Below, piece after piece: positions 1 to 7,997 of a stretch of DNA of 64,000 nucleotides. The notes under the pieces were generated by a model that was not told where the DNA came from, searched no databases, and saw only the letters and a list, made by a program, of their open reading frames with translations. The translations under genes were made by a program, and so were the position numbers. The stretch is from NCBI GenBank assembly GCA_937862735.1, contig CALMDH010000139.1:1-64000 (forward strand), given 5' to 3'. The DNA is from M0108 sp937862735 (GTDB lineage: Bacteria > Pseudomonadota > Gammaproteobacteria > Chromatiales > Chromatiaceae). The first letter of the stretch is position 1. Each line of letters opens with the position of its first letter.

Positions 1-116
1 CGGCGACCCTGGAGACCGGCGCCGTGGTGCGCGTCCCGCTCTTCGTGCAGATCGATGAGCTCATCAAGGTGGATACCCGCTCCGGGGAGTACGTCTCCCG
101 CGCCAAGGAGGAATGA
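1..116 (+). CDS. efp: Elongation factor P, C-terminal end (partial)
   Basis: The open frame from base 3 to the TGA at 114-116 ends with KVDTRSGEYVSRAKEE, the typical C-terminus of bacterial EF-P (the OB-fold domain III ending in VDTRTGEYVSR). EF-P binds stalled ribosomes and relieves pausing at polyproline stretches. Only about 37 residues lie in the window, so the modified lysine in domain I cannot be checked. The next gene on the same strand is epmA, which encodes the enzyme that lysylates EF-P, and this supports the call. Confidence 0.85.
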   Translation, partial: ATLETGAVVRVPLFVQIDELIKVDTRSGEYVSRAKEE

Positions 117-279
117 GCCCCGCCCAGGGCGCGTCGGTGGTGCGGCTCGCCAGTGCGCGCCGACGGACCATCTCCCTCGGCGGCGTTCCTGTACGGATCG
201 GCCCCTTGCCCCTTCCCGGCGGATTGGCCCCATACCCCTCTTCCCAGGGGCTTGTCATCCCAGTTCTGGCGGGTGAGGC

Positions 280-1296
280 ATGATTGTTTCTTGCCCCTCA
301 CCGGAAGGGGGTGGAGCGCCAACCAGCCCGGTGGACTGGCGGCCAGCGGCCACCCTTACCGCGCTGCGTGCCCGGGCCGAGCTCTACGCCCTCATTCGCC
401 GGTTCTTCGCGGCGGCCGGCGCGCTGGAGGTCGAAACCCCCATCGCCTCCCATGCCGGTCTGACGGATCCGGCCCTGGAGAGCTGGCGGACGGCCTGGAC
501 AGGTCCAACGGGGGTTGAGCCACTCTGGCTGCATACCTCGCCCGAATTCCCCATGAAGCGGCTGCTGGCCGCGGGTTCGGGGCCCATCTACCAGATCTGC
601 AAGGTCTTCCGTGATGGTGAGCGCGGTCGCCGGCATCATCCGGAATTTACCCTGCTGGAGTGGTACCGCCCCGGGTGGGACGGCGAACGGCTTATCGCCG
701 AGGTGGCGGACCTGGTGCGGCAGGCACTGGGCCAGCCCGAGCGGCCGGTCGAGATCTTCAGCTATCGCCAACTGTTTCGCGATCGCCTGGCCATCGATCC
801 CCTTCACGCCACCCTGGCCGAGTTGGCGGCCTGCGCCCGGGATCAGGAGATCGCCGGGGTCGAGCACCTGCGCCTCGATCCTGATGGCTGGCTCGATCTG
901 CTCCTCACCCACTGCCTGGAGACCGGGCTGGGCCGGGGGCGCTTGACCTTCATTCGCGACTACCCCCCCAGCCAGGCGGCCCTGGCGCGACTCCGTCCCG
1001 GTCCCGAACCGGTTGCCGAACGCTTCGAACTCTACCTGGAGGGGGTGGAACTGGCCAATGGGTTTGCCGAACTGACCGATGCCGCCGAGCAGCGCCGGCG
1101 CTTCGAGCAGGATCAGGCCCGTCGCCGCGAACTGGGCCTGTCCATCCCGCCCCTGGACGAGGCCTTCCTCGGCGCCCTGGCGGCCGGGATGCCCGAGGCC
1201 GCGGGCGTTGCCCTCGGCCTGGACCGGCTCCTGATGGCCATCACCGGCGCCAGCCATATCGATCAGGTGCTGGCCTTCCCCATCGAGCGGGCCTGA
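280..1296 (+). CDS. epmA: EF-P--(R)-beta-lysine ligase EpmA (GenX/PoxA)
   Basis: A 338-residue class II lysyl-tRNA-synthetase-like protein without the N-terminal anticodon-binding domain, close to the usual length of about 325. EpmA attaches (R)-beta-lysine to the conserved lysine of EF-P. Motif 2 is clear around residues 107-130 (KVFRDGERGRRHHPEFTLLE) and motif 3 near residues 309-320 (GVALGLDRLLM). The start is ATG 280, just ahead of the conserved region that begins near residue 20. The gene follows efp on the same strand after 163 bp, a functional pairing. No epmB (lysine 2,3-aminomutase) is seen in the window. The stop codon lies inside the first unit of a 48-bp tandem repeat. Confidence 0.93.
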   Translation: MIVSCPSPEGGGAPTSPVDWRPAATLTALRARAELYALIRRFFAAAGALEVETPIASHAGLTDPALESWRTAWTGPTGVEPLWLHTSPEFPMKRLLAAGSGPIYQICKVFRDGERGRRHHPEFTLLEWYRPGWDGERLIAEVADLVRQALGQPERPVEIFSYRQLFRDRLAIDPLHATLAELAACARDQEIAGVEHLRLDPDGWLDLLLTHCLETGLGRGRLTFIRDYPPSQAALARLRPGPEPVAERFELYLEGVELANGFAELTDAAEQRRRFEQDQARRRELGLSIPPLDEAFLGALAAGMPEAAGVALGLDRLLMAITGASHIDQVLAFPIERA

Positions 1297-1467
1297 AGCC
1301 AGGGGTCGGGTGACGACCACGGAAACCACGAACCCTAACCCTGAAGCCAGGGGCTGGGTGATGACAACTGAAACCACGAACCTCAACCCTGGCGCCAGGG
1401 GCTGGGTGATGACCACCGAATCCCCGTCCCCAACCCTGAAGCCAGGGCTCAAGTGATGACCATGGGG
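1292..1467 (+). repeat. 48-bp tandem repeat, about 3.6 divergent copies
   Basis: Units begin with CCTGAAGCCAGGGG or a close variant at 1292, 1340, 1388 and 1435, giving a period of 47-48 bp. Each unit continues with a GGGTGATGAC-like core and an ACCACGAA segment. The first copy overlaps the epmA stop codon. The repeats fill about half of the 327-bp gap to the next gene. No spacer-type diversity is present, so this is not a CRISPR array. The remainder, 1468-1623, has a weak -10-like TATAGT at 1538-1543 but no well-spaced -35. Confidence 0.85.
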
Positions 1468-1623
1468 ACCGACCGCCGGTCTCTAAGGATATCGGTGCCT
1501 TTTTTGCGCCAAAAAACCGCCGATGGATTTCTCGGGGTATAGTCTGATCTCGCTGTTACCGGTCCGGTCTGCCGCCTAAGCGGACGATCCGGTTGAATAG
1601 ATTGATTCAGGAAGCCCAAGAAC

Positions 1624-2817
1624 ATGACGCCAGATAAGCCTGCCCAGGCGCTTGGATTTGCCACCCGCGCCATCCACCACGGATACGATCCCTACGAGGG
1701 GCCCGGCGCCCTGTGTCCGCCTATCTACCTCAGTTCCACCTACGCTTTCCCCACGATCGCCGAGGGCATGGCCCGCTTCGCCGGCGAGCGGCCGGGATAT
1801 GTCTACTCCCGGGTCGGCAATCCCACCACCCGGTTGCTGGAGGAACGGCTGGCCAATCTCGAGGGAGGAGAGGCGGCCCTGGTGACCGCCTCGGGTCAGG
1901 GGGCAACCACCTCCCTGCTCTGGACCCTGCTGAAGCCGGGGGACGAACTGATCGCGGACAAGACCCTCTACGGTTGCACCTTCGCCTTTTTCCACCATGG
2001 GCTGGAGAAGTTCGGGGTCCAGGTCCGGCACCTGGATTTGACCAACCCGGCCAACCTGGCCGCCGCCATCTCGTCCCGCACCCGCATGGTCTTTTTCGAG
2101 ACGCCGGCTAATCCCAACATGCGTCTGGTGGATATCGCCGCCGTCGCGGATATCGCCCGTCGCCACGGGGCCCTGACGGTGGTGGACAACACCTATTGCA
2201 CGCCTTACCTGCAGCGCCCCCTGGAACTGGGGGCCGACTTGGTCGTCCATTCCGCCACCAAATATCTGGGCGGCCATGGCGATCTGCTGGCGGGGGCTAT
2301 CGTCGGTCCCAAGGCGATCCTGGACGAGGTGCGTTTCATCGGCATCAAGGACATGACCGGGGCCGTGCTCTCTTCCCAGGATGCCTTCCTCATCCTGCGC
2401 GGCCTCAAGACCCTGGCCCTGCGCATGGACCGCCATTCCCTCAATGCCATCCAGGTGGCGAAATTCCTGGAGGGCCATCCGGCGGTGGCGGTCGTCCATT
2501 ACCCCGGCTTGGCCTCCTTTCCCCAGCGTGACCTCGCCTGCCGCCAGATGGGCCAGCCGGGCGGCATGGTCGCCTTCGAACTCAAGGGCGGCTTCGAGGC
2601 CGGCCGGCGCTTCATGGACGCCCTCCAACTCTTCACCCGTGCCGTCAGCCTGGGGGATGCGGAGAGTCTGGCCCAGCACCCGGCCAGCATGACCCACGCC
2701 GTCTATAGTCTTGAGGAGCGGGCCGCCCATTTCATCAGCGAAGGCCTGGTACGGCTGTCGGTGGGTCTTGAGAATGGACAAGACCTGCTGGCTGATCTGA
2801 AGCAGGCGCTGGGGTGA
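1624..2817 (+). CDS. Methionine gamma-lyase-type PLP enzyme (Cys/Met metabolism family)
   Basis: A 397-residue fold-type I PLP enzyme of the Cys/Met metabolism family. The Schiff-base lysine is Lys213 in HSATKYLGGHGD. The substrate-phosphate contacts YSRVGNPT occur near residues 61-68. Cys118 in LYGCTFAF aligns with the cysteine that distinguishes methionine gamma-lyases (Cys116 in Pseudomonas putida MGL) from cystathionine lyases. The likely reaction is breakdown of methionine to 2-oxobutyrate, methanethiol and ammonia. O-acyl-homoserine sulfhydrylase activity is an alternative, because these subfamilies share most motifs. It stands alone on its strand, with a repeat array downstream. Start ATG 1624 gives the family length. 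Confidence 0.85.
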   Translation: MTPDKPAQALGFATRAIHHGYDPYEGPGALCPPIYLSSTYAFPTIAEGMARFAGERPGYVYSRVGNPTTRLLEERLANLEGGEAALVTASGQGATTSLLWTLLKPGDELIADKTLYGCTFAFFHHGLEKFGVQVRHLDLTNPANLAAAISSRTRMVFFETPANPNMRLVDIAAVADIARRHGALTVVDNTYCTPYLQRPLELGADLVVHSATKYLGGHGDLLAGAIVGPKAILDEVRFIGIKDMTGAVLSSQDAFLILRGLKTLALRMDRHSLNAIQVAKFLEGHPAVAVVHYPGLASFPQRDLACRQMGQPGGMVAFELKGGFEAGRRFMDALQLFTRAVSLGDAESLAQHPASMTHAVYSLEERAAHFISEGLVRLSVGLENGQDLLADLKQALG

Positions 2818-2898
2818 GGCGGGACCTTGATCCCCGGCGTTCACTCGACCTTCAGCGCAACCTTGATGGCTGAGGGGAGGAAGAGTGGGAGGATCCAG

Positions 2899-2983
2899 AT
2901 CAGGCTTCAAACTGATTCAGAATGAATATTGATCAGAATGAATATTGATCAGTATGAAGCCTGATCAGCATGAAGCCTGATAG
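2899..2983 (+). repeat. 16-bp direct repeat array with an inverted 11-bp copy
   Basis: Four contiguous 16-bp units run from 2920 to 2983. The first two are identical (GAATGAATATTGATCA) and the next two are related (consensus G-ATGAAGCCTGATCA). An 11-bp stretch upstream, ATCAGGCTTCA at 2899-2909, is the exact reverse complement of TGAAGCCTGAT at 2955-2965 and 2971-2981, so the region can form a hairpin. It is AT-rich in a GC-rich context. The position between a terminated gene and the next start would suit a regulatory or recombination site. No function is proven. Confidence 0.8.
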
Positions 2984-3042
2984 GCATAAAGAAGACCTGG
3001 AGGGATATTTTCCCTTGCGGAGAGCATGACCGTGAAGGCGGC

Positions 3043-3552
3043 GTGGAGGATGCCATGAGATTTCATTGCCGACCGGTGAGGTTGGATTTCGTGGAATCCG
3101 CCCCGCTGCGTTTCGTGAAGGAAGTAGAAATCGCTGCCCCTCCGGAGGCGGTGTTCAACATCCTCGCTGATGAGGACGCCTGGCCCCGGTTCCTGAAGGA
3201 CGTCATGACGGCTAAATGGACCAGTCCCGAGCCCCATGGCGTAGGTTCCACCCGGACGCTAGTCCTCAAGGGCATGACCGTTAAGGAATACTTCATCGCC
3301 TGGGAATCAGGGAAACGGTTCACCTTCTGCCTCCTGGAGGCAACCGTCCCCCTCGCGCGGGCCCTGTGCGAGGATTACCGGCTGGAGGCAACGGGGAATG
3401 GAAAGTGCAGACTGACCTACATCATGGCATGCGAACCCACGTTCCTGTTGAACCTGATGGGGCCAGTGGGAAATCGGCTGCTGGGAGACTTGTGCAACAG
3501 GGTCACCCGTGGTCTGGCTGACTTCGTGAAAGACGGCGGAGGGACCAACTGA
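3043..3552 (+). CDS. SRPBCC (START/Bet v1-like) domain protein
   Basis: A 169-residue protein with the helix-grip signature of the polyketide cyclase/START-like superfamily: VEIAAPPEAVFNILADEDAW near residues 29-48, then LKGMTVKEYFIAW and a C-terminal helix. Such proteins bind a hydrophobic ligand. The substrate is unknown and the sequence gives no clue to it. The start is either GTG 3043 or ATG 3055. A GGAGGA stands at 3045-3050, which is close to the ATG, so the shorter form of 165 residues is quite possible. It stands alone between two repeat-bearing or low-GC regions. Confidence 0.7.
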   Translation: MEDAMRFHCRPVRLDFVESAPLRFVKEVEIAAPPEAVFNILADEDAWPRFLKDVMTAKWTSPEPHGVGSTRTLVLKGMTVKEYFIAWESGKRFTFCLLEATVPLARALCEDYRLEATGNGKCRLTYIMACEPTFLLNLMGPVGNRLLGDLCNRVTRGLADFVKDGGGTN

Positions 3553-3740
3553 AGACGGATTCGAGATTCCTGGCCAAGGCTATACTTGATTCATTCTTGT
3601 ACCTCGCCCTTTATTGGGAGCCGTGTCAGGCTGGCTCGCCAGGGCCAGGAAATGGCGCTTTCCTGAGCAAGAATGGCCTCGGGCACCCGGGTCCGCCGGA
3701 GAGTTCAAGCTAAATGAGGTTGACATCCATCCTTAGCCGT

Positions 3741-3748
3741 TAAGGAGG
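3741..3748 (+). promoter_or_regulatory. Strong Shine-Dalgarno that places the sulfatase start
   Basis: TAAGGAGG is fully complementary to the 16S rRNA 3' end. With a 6-nt spacer it points to the ATA at 3755. No ATG, GTG or TTG in that frame stands at a usable distance, and GTG 3800 is 51 nt away. Confidence 0.7.
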
Positions 3749-3754
3749 CCCATC

Positions 3755-6175
3755 ATAAACACCAAAATCTCACGGGTCTCTCTGGGCCTTACATTAGGCG
3801 TGGCCTGCGCCGCGACCGCGAGGGCGCAGGCAATACCAGACCGCGCGACCCTGCCCATTCCCGAGCCGCAATACCCAAAAAGCACGGAGCTTGACGCCCG
3901 CAACGCCTCGCCCCCGCCAAGGTTTGAGGTCAAGGCACCCCCGGATGCGCCCAATGTGCTGATCATCCTCATCGACGACATGGGGTTTGGTCAGCCCAGT
4001 TCCTTCGGTGGGCCGATTAGCATGCCCACCTCGGAGCGTTTGGCCAGCCAGGGCTTGCGTTACAACCAGTTTCACACGGCGGCGATGAGCGCCCCGACCC
4101 GCATGGCCCTTCTCACCGGGCGCAATCACCACACCTGCAACATGGGTTCGCTCCCGGAACTGGCAACCCTCTTTCCTGGCAATACCGCCCAGCGCCCGGA
4201 GAGCGTCGCTCCGCTGGCGACCACACTGCGCTACAACGGTTACGCAACGGCCGCGTTCGGGAAGATCCATGAGGTCGCCTCCTGGGAGATCTCACCGTCG
4301 GGGCCGACCGACCGGTGGCCGACCCGCAGCGGTTTCGACAAGTTCTACGGCTACCTGGGAGGGGAGATGAACCAGTGGAATCCCCTCCTCTATGACGGTC
4401 TTACGCGGATCGATACGCCAAGTGATCCCAACTACCACTTGATGACGGACATGACCGACCAGGCGATCCGGTGGATGCAATCGGTGAAGTCGCTCACCCC
4501 GGACAAGCCCTTCTTCATCTATTTCGCGCCGGGGGCCATGCACGCGCCTCACCACGTCGCGAAGGAATGGATTACCAAATACCAGGGCCGTTTCGACCAG
4601 GGCTGGGACAAGGTGCGCGAGGAGACGCTGGCCAGGCAGAAGCAACTCGGGGTTGTGCCGCCGGGCACGAAGTTGGCGCCAAAGCCGCCGGGCGTCCCCG
4701 ATTGGGATAGCTTAACCCCGGACCAGAAAAGGCTGTTTGCCCGGCAGATGGAGGTCTACGCGGCCTTCGGCGAATATGCCGACGCGGAAATTGGCCGTTT
4801 GCTCGGGGCGGTCGATGATCTGGGGCAGACGGACAACACCCTGATCTTTTATATCCTGGGTGACAATGGGGCCAGTGCGGAAGGGGGGCCAAATGGCGCC
4901 TTTAACGAGGCCGGGGTGATCAATCATCGGGAAGAGGAACTGGGCGATGTCATGAAACACATGGATGATCTGGGCGGCCCCTATTCCTTTAATCACTATG
5001 CCATTGGCTGGGCGATCGCGGGCAATACGCCTTTCACCTGGGCTAAGCAAGTGGCCTCTAATTACGGCGGCACCCGGGACGGGATGATCATTCACTGGCC
5101 AAAGGGTATCAAGACCACGGGAGAGGTGCGGACACAGTGGCATCACGTGATCGATATCGCGTCCACGGTCCTTGAGGCGGCCGGCTTGCCCGAGCCGAAG
5201 ACAGTCAACGGGATACCCCAAATCCCCATGGAGGGCGTGAGCATGATCTACAGCCTGAACGATGCCCAGGCCAAAGAACGGCATGTCACGCAATATTTTG
5301 AGATGTTCGGCAACCGGGCCATCTATCACGACGGCTGGTTCGCGGGAACGGTTCATAAAGCCCCGTGGGAATTCAGTGCCCGCCATTCCCTGGAAAACGA
5401 CCAATGGGAGCTTTACGACACCCGGGTCGATTTTAGTCTGGCGGATGATCTGGCGGGAAAACAACCCGATAAGCTCAAGGAGATGCAAACACTCTTCATG
5501 GCGGAGGCGGAGAAATATCAGGTGCTGCCGCTGGATGACCGCGTTATTGAGCGATTTAACGCCGCGATGGTCGGCAGGCCAGACCTCATGGCCGGCCGCA
5601 CCTCCCTGAAGGTCTACCAGGGGATGAGGGGAATGATGGAAAACGTCTTCATCAATACCAAAAATGCCTCCCACAGCATCACCGCCGAAGTGAAGGTTGC
5701 CGATGGTGGCGGTAAGGGTGTGATCCTGGCCCAGGGAGGTCGTTTCGGTGGCTGGAGCCTCTATCTGAACAACGGCAAGCCGACCTACACCTACAACTGG
5801 CTGGGGTTAGAGCGCTACACCATCTCCTCTCCCACAGCCCTCACGGCCGGAAGGGCGAAGATACGTTATGAGTTTGCCTATGACGGGGGAGGATTCGGCA
5901 AAGGGGGAACTGGAACGATGTTTGTCAACGACCATCAGGTTGCCCAGGGGCGGATCGAAAATACGCACGGCTACTCGATCTCCGTGGATGAGGGCGCCGA
6001 CGTCGGCGAGGACGGAGAGACCCCGGTGATTGAGGATTATGGCCTTCCCGCTCCTCACCGATTCGATGGAAAGATTGTCAACCTAACCATTGAGTTAGCG
6101 AAAATGGAGCAGGCAGGGCCGGTGGAAATGGAAAAAATGAATCAGACCAACCTGAAGCGGGCTCTGGCGGAATAA
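3755..6175 (+). CDS. Exported Ser-type arylsulfatase, apparent AUA start
   Basis: An alkaline-phosphatase-fold sulfatase of about 806 residues. The metal-binding LIDDMGFG lies near residues 68-75, HAPHH in the middle and GDNGAS further on. The formylglycine motif is of the serine type, S-A-P-T-R with Ser112 (codon 4088-4090). The frame is open upstream of the first conventional start (GTG 3800), and the extra codons encode a clean Sec signal peptide, (I/M)NTKISRVSLGLTLGVACA ending in ARAQA. A perfect AAGGAGG at 3742-3748 stands 6 nt before an ATA codon at 3755, so ATA is probably the start. A conventional call would begin at 3800 and lose the signal peptide. A Ser-type site needs an anSME maturase, which is encoded next at 6429. 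Base composition is lower in GC than the neighbours. The natural substrate is unknown. Confidence 0.85.
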   Translation: MNTKISRVSLGLTLGVACAATARAQAIPDRATLPIPEPQYPKSTELDARNASPPPRFEVKAPPDAPNVLIILIDDMGFGQPSSFGGPISMPTSERLASQGLRYNQFHTAAMSAPTRMALLTGRNHHTCNMGSLPELATLFPGNTAQRPESVAPLATTLRYNGYATAAFGKIHEVASWEISPSGPTDRWPTRSGFDKFYGYLGGEMNQWNPLLYDGLTRIDTPSDPNYHLMTDMTDQAIRWMQSVKSLTPDKPFFIYFAPGAMHAPHHVAKEWITKYQGRFDQGWDKVREETLARQKQLGVVPPGTKLAPKPPGVPDWDSLTPDQKRLFARQMEVYAAFGEYADAEIGRLLGAVDDLGQTDNTLIFYILGDNGASAEGGPNGAFNEAGVINHREEELGDVMKHMDDLGGPYSFNHYAIGWAIAGNTPFTWAKQVASNYGGTRDGMIIHWPKGIKTTGEVRTQWHHVIDIASTVLEAAGLPEPKTVNGIPQIPMEGVSMIYSLNDAQAKERHVTQYFEMFGNRAIYHDGWFAGTVHKAPWEFSARHSLENDQWELYDTRVDFSLADDLAGKQPDKLKEMQTLFMAEAEKYQVLPLDDRVIERFNAAMVGRPDLMAGRTSLKVYQGMRGMMENVFINTKNASHSITAEVKVADGGGKGVILAQGGRFGGWSLYLNNGKPTYTYNWLGLERYTISSPTALTAGRAKIRYEFAYDGGGFGKGGTGTMFVNDHQVAQGRIENTHGYSISVDEGADVGEDGETPVIEDYGLPAPHRFDGKIVNLTIELAKMEQAGPVEMEKMNQTNLKRALAE

Positions 6176-6253
6176 ATAAATGGCCGTGGCAAGGAGCAGA
6201 CCTGTTTCTTTGCCCCCTGCTTGGTTCTTCAATGCAACGGACTAAAACGCAAT

Positions 6254-6364
6254 CTTTCATACCCCTCTCCCCAGCCCTCCCCCACAAGGGGGGAGGAGGC
6301 GAAGCGGAATAGCCTCTTTTCAGACTCCCCCTCCCCTGGCGGGAGTGGGTGGGGGGTATGAAAG
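6254..6364. repeat. REP/MITE-like palindrome with 12-bp terminal inverted repeats
   Basis: CTTTCATACCCC at 6254-6265 is the exact reverse complement of GGGGTATGAAAG at 6353-6364, bounding a 111-bp element. The interior has C-rich then G-rich stretches (CCCTCTCCCC, GGGGGGAGGAGG) similar to the palindromes near 22009, 31067 and 51081. It lies between the sulfatase and its maturase, followed by an AT-rich stretch (6365-6428) that probably holds the ribosome-binding region of the maturase gene. Confidence 0.7.
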
Positions 6365-6428
6365 GCTGCACAAAAACTATTTTTATGAAAAAACAAAAAA
6401 CTAAATAAGACAAAGGGAAGAGGGAAGA

Positions 6429-7733
6429 ATGAAGACGGGAGAGGAGAAACAAAATACAAGCCGCTCCGGAAATGCGCTTGGCATTCATGTCGTGGCTAAA
6501 CCCATCGGGCCTCAGTGCAATCTGGATTGCGAGTATTGCTTTTACCTTGAGAAAAAGGCCCTGTTCCCCGCGGGTGAGAGCTGGCGGATGTCCAATGAAG
6601 TCCTGTCTCGCTTCGTAGCAAATTTCATCAAATCTCAGCCTACGCCGGTTGTCGAGTTTGTCTGGCAGGGAGGCGAGCCGACTCTTCTGGGAATCGATTT
6701 CTTTCGCAGAGTGATCGCGCTGCAACAGTCTTTCGCGCGTCATAAAACCATCACCAATGCGCTGCAGACCAACGGAACCTTGCTGACGGATGAATGGTGT
6801 GAGTTTCTGAAGCAACACCATTTCATGGTGGGCATTAGTCTGGATGGCCCACAAGAGATCCATGACCGCTATCGCCGCGATCGTCACGGCAACGGGACCT
6901 TCGACGCCGTGATGCGGGGACTGAGGTTGCTGCAAAAACACCAGGTTGAGTTTAATGTCCTGGCCTGCGTTGCCCGTGATACCGCGGCACGACCCCTCGA
7001 GGTATACCGTTTTCTCCGTGATCAGGGTGTCGAATTTATCCAGTTCACGCCGATTGTGGAGCGTGTACCCGATGTGCCAAGCCGACAGCTTGGTCTGCGC
7101 CTTGCCGGTCCCGCCCGGTTGGACAGGAAAGAGCCCCAGGTGTCCATCACCCCCTGGACCGTCGTGCCCGAAGAATACGGTGATTTTCTCATCGCCATTT
7201 ATGAGGAATGGGTCCGTCAGGATGTCGGCAAGATCTTTGTCATGAACTTCGAGTGGGCACTCAACGCCTGGATGGGGAATCCCTCACCGGTTTGCATCCA
7301 CGCGGAGACATGCGGACGTTCGATTGCCGTCGAACACAACGGCGATGTCTATGCCTGTGACCACTGCGTTTATCCCAACTACAGACTCGGAAATGTAACG
7401 ACCGCCAGGCTTTCCGGAATGGTGGACAGGTCGTTGTCTTCCGGTTTCGGTGTTTCCAAAGCCATGGCCCTGCCTCGCTGGTGCCGGGAGTGCGAGGTGG
7501 TGGCGGCATGCCAAGGGGGGTGCCCAAAACATCGCTTCGCGACCAGCGGTTACGACGAGCCCGGACTCCAATTCCTTTGTCAAGGGTACAAGAAATTCTT
7601 TCTCCATATACGCAAATACTGCCATGCCATGACCCAACTTTTGGAATATGGTTTGCCGGCATCTAACATTATGGATGTCATGAAAGGACCCCTGTTGATA
7701 AAGCTTGATCAAACAGGAAACTCTGGTCCTTGA
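6429..7733 (+). CDS. Anaerobic sulfatase-maturating enzyme (radical SAM, SPASM)
   Basis: A 434-residue radical SAM protein. The SAM-cluster cysteines CNLDCEYC are at residues 30-37, followed by WQGGEPTLLG and SLDGPQEIHDRYR. The C-terminal SPASM region is rich in cysteine (CDHCVYPNY, WCRECEVVAACQGGCPKHRF) and would hold two auxiliary 4Fe-4S clusters. anSMEs oxidise the active-site Cys or Ser of sulfatases to formylglycine without oxygen. The gene lies downstream of a Ser-type sulfatase on the same strand, which is the expected substrate. Start ATG 6429 has a GGGAAGA ahead of it. The AT-richer composition resembles the sulfatase, so the pair may have been acquired together. Confidence 0.93.
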   Translation: MKTGEEKQNTSRSGNALGIHVVAKPIGPQCNLDCEYCFYLEKKALFPAGESWRMSNEVLSRFVANFIKSQPTPVVEFVWQGGEPTLLGIDFFRRVIALQQSFARHKTITNALQTNGTLLTDEWCEFLKQHHFMVGISLDGPQEIHDRYRRDRHGNGTFDAVMRGLRLLQKHQVEFNVLACVARDTAARPLEVYRFLRDQGVEFIQFTPIVERVPDVPSRQLGLRLAGPARLDRKEPQVSITPWTVVPEEYGDFLIAIYEEWVRQDVGKIFVMNFEWALNAWMGNPSPVCIHAETCGRSIAVEHNGDVYACDHCVYPNYRLGNVTTARLSGMVDRSLSSGFGVSKAMALPRWCRECEVVAACQGGCPKHRFATSGYDEPGLQFLCQGYKKFFLHIRKYCHAMTQLLEYGLPASNIMDVMKGPLLIKLDQTGNSGP

Positions 7734-7862
7734 CCCTGGTGCGCTCGTGTAATGGACCACCTGCACGCCACGGCTCAGGGGAGTCGGAAGGTACGGCCCG
7801 CCTTGGGTGCTGAGGACCCGTTGGCGGGTGGTTGGTTGGTAGCCGCGGTCCAGCTAATTCAG

Positions 7863-7890
7863 GGCCCGCACCGGTAAGGCCGGGCACATC
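7863..7890. repeat. Degenerate direct copy of the SulP gene 3' end
   Basis: The 28 nt at 7863-7890 match 24 of 28 positions of 8001-8028, the last codons of the sulP gene, at an offset of 138 bp. It may be a decayed partial duplication. The rest of the 264-bp gap 7734-7997 holds one small hairpin (8-bp stem 7899-7906/7914-7921, loop 7) and no convincing gene. Confidence 0.4.
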
Positions 7891-7997
7891 TATTTCATGA
7901 ACCACCAATTTCCGGTGGTTCCATACTCCCACCCAAACGAAAACCGCTATCCGATGGGTATATTGAGGGGCTCACCCAGGATGTCGGTAACCCCCGG

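Noticed and set aside
1292..1467. Possible CRISPR array
   Set aside because: The units are contiguous and diverge along their whole length, with no separate repeat and spacer parts.
7678..7932. Small minus-strand open frame between the maturase and SulP genes
   Set aside because: No ribosome site, no recognisable protein features, and it overlaps the end of the maturase gene in antisense.
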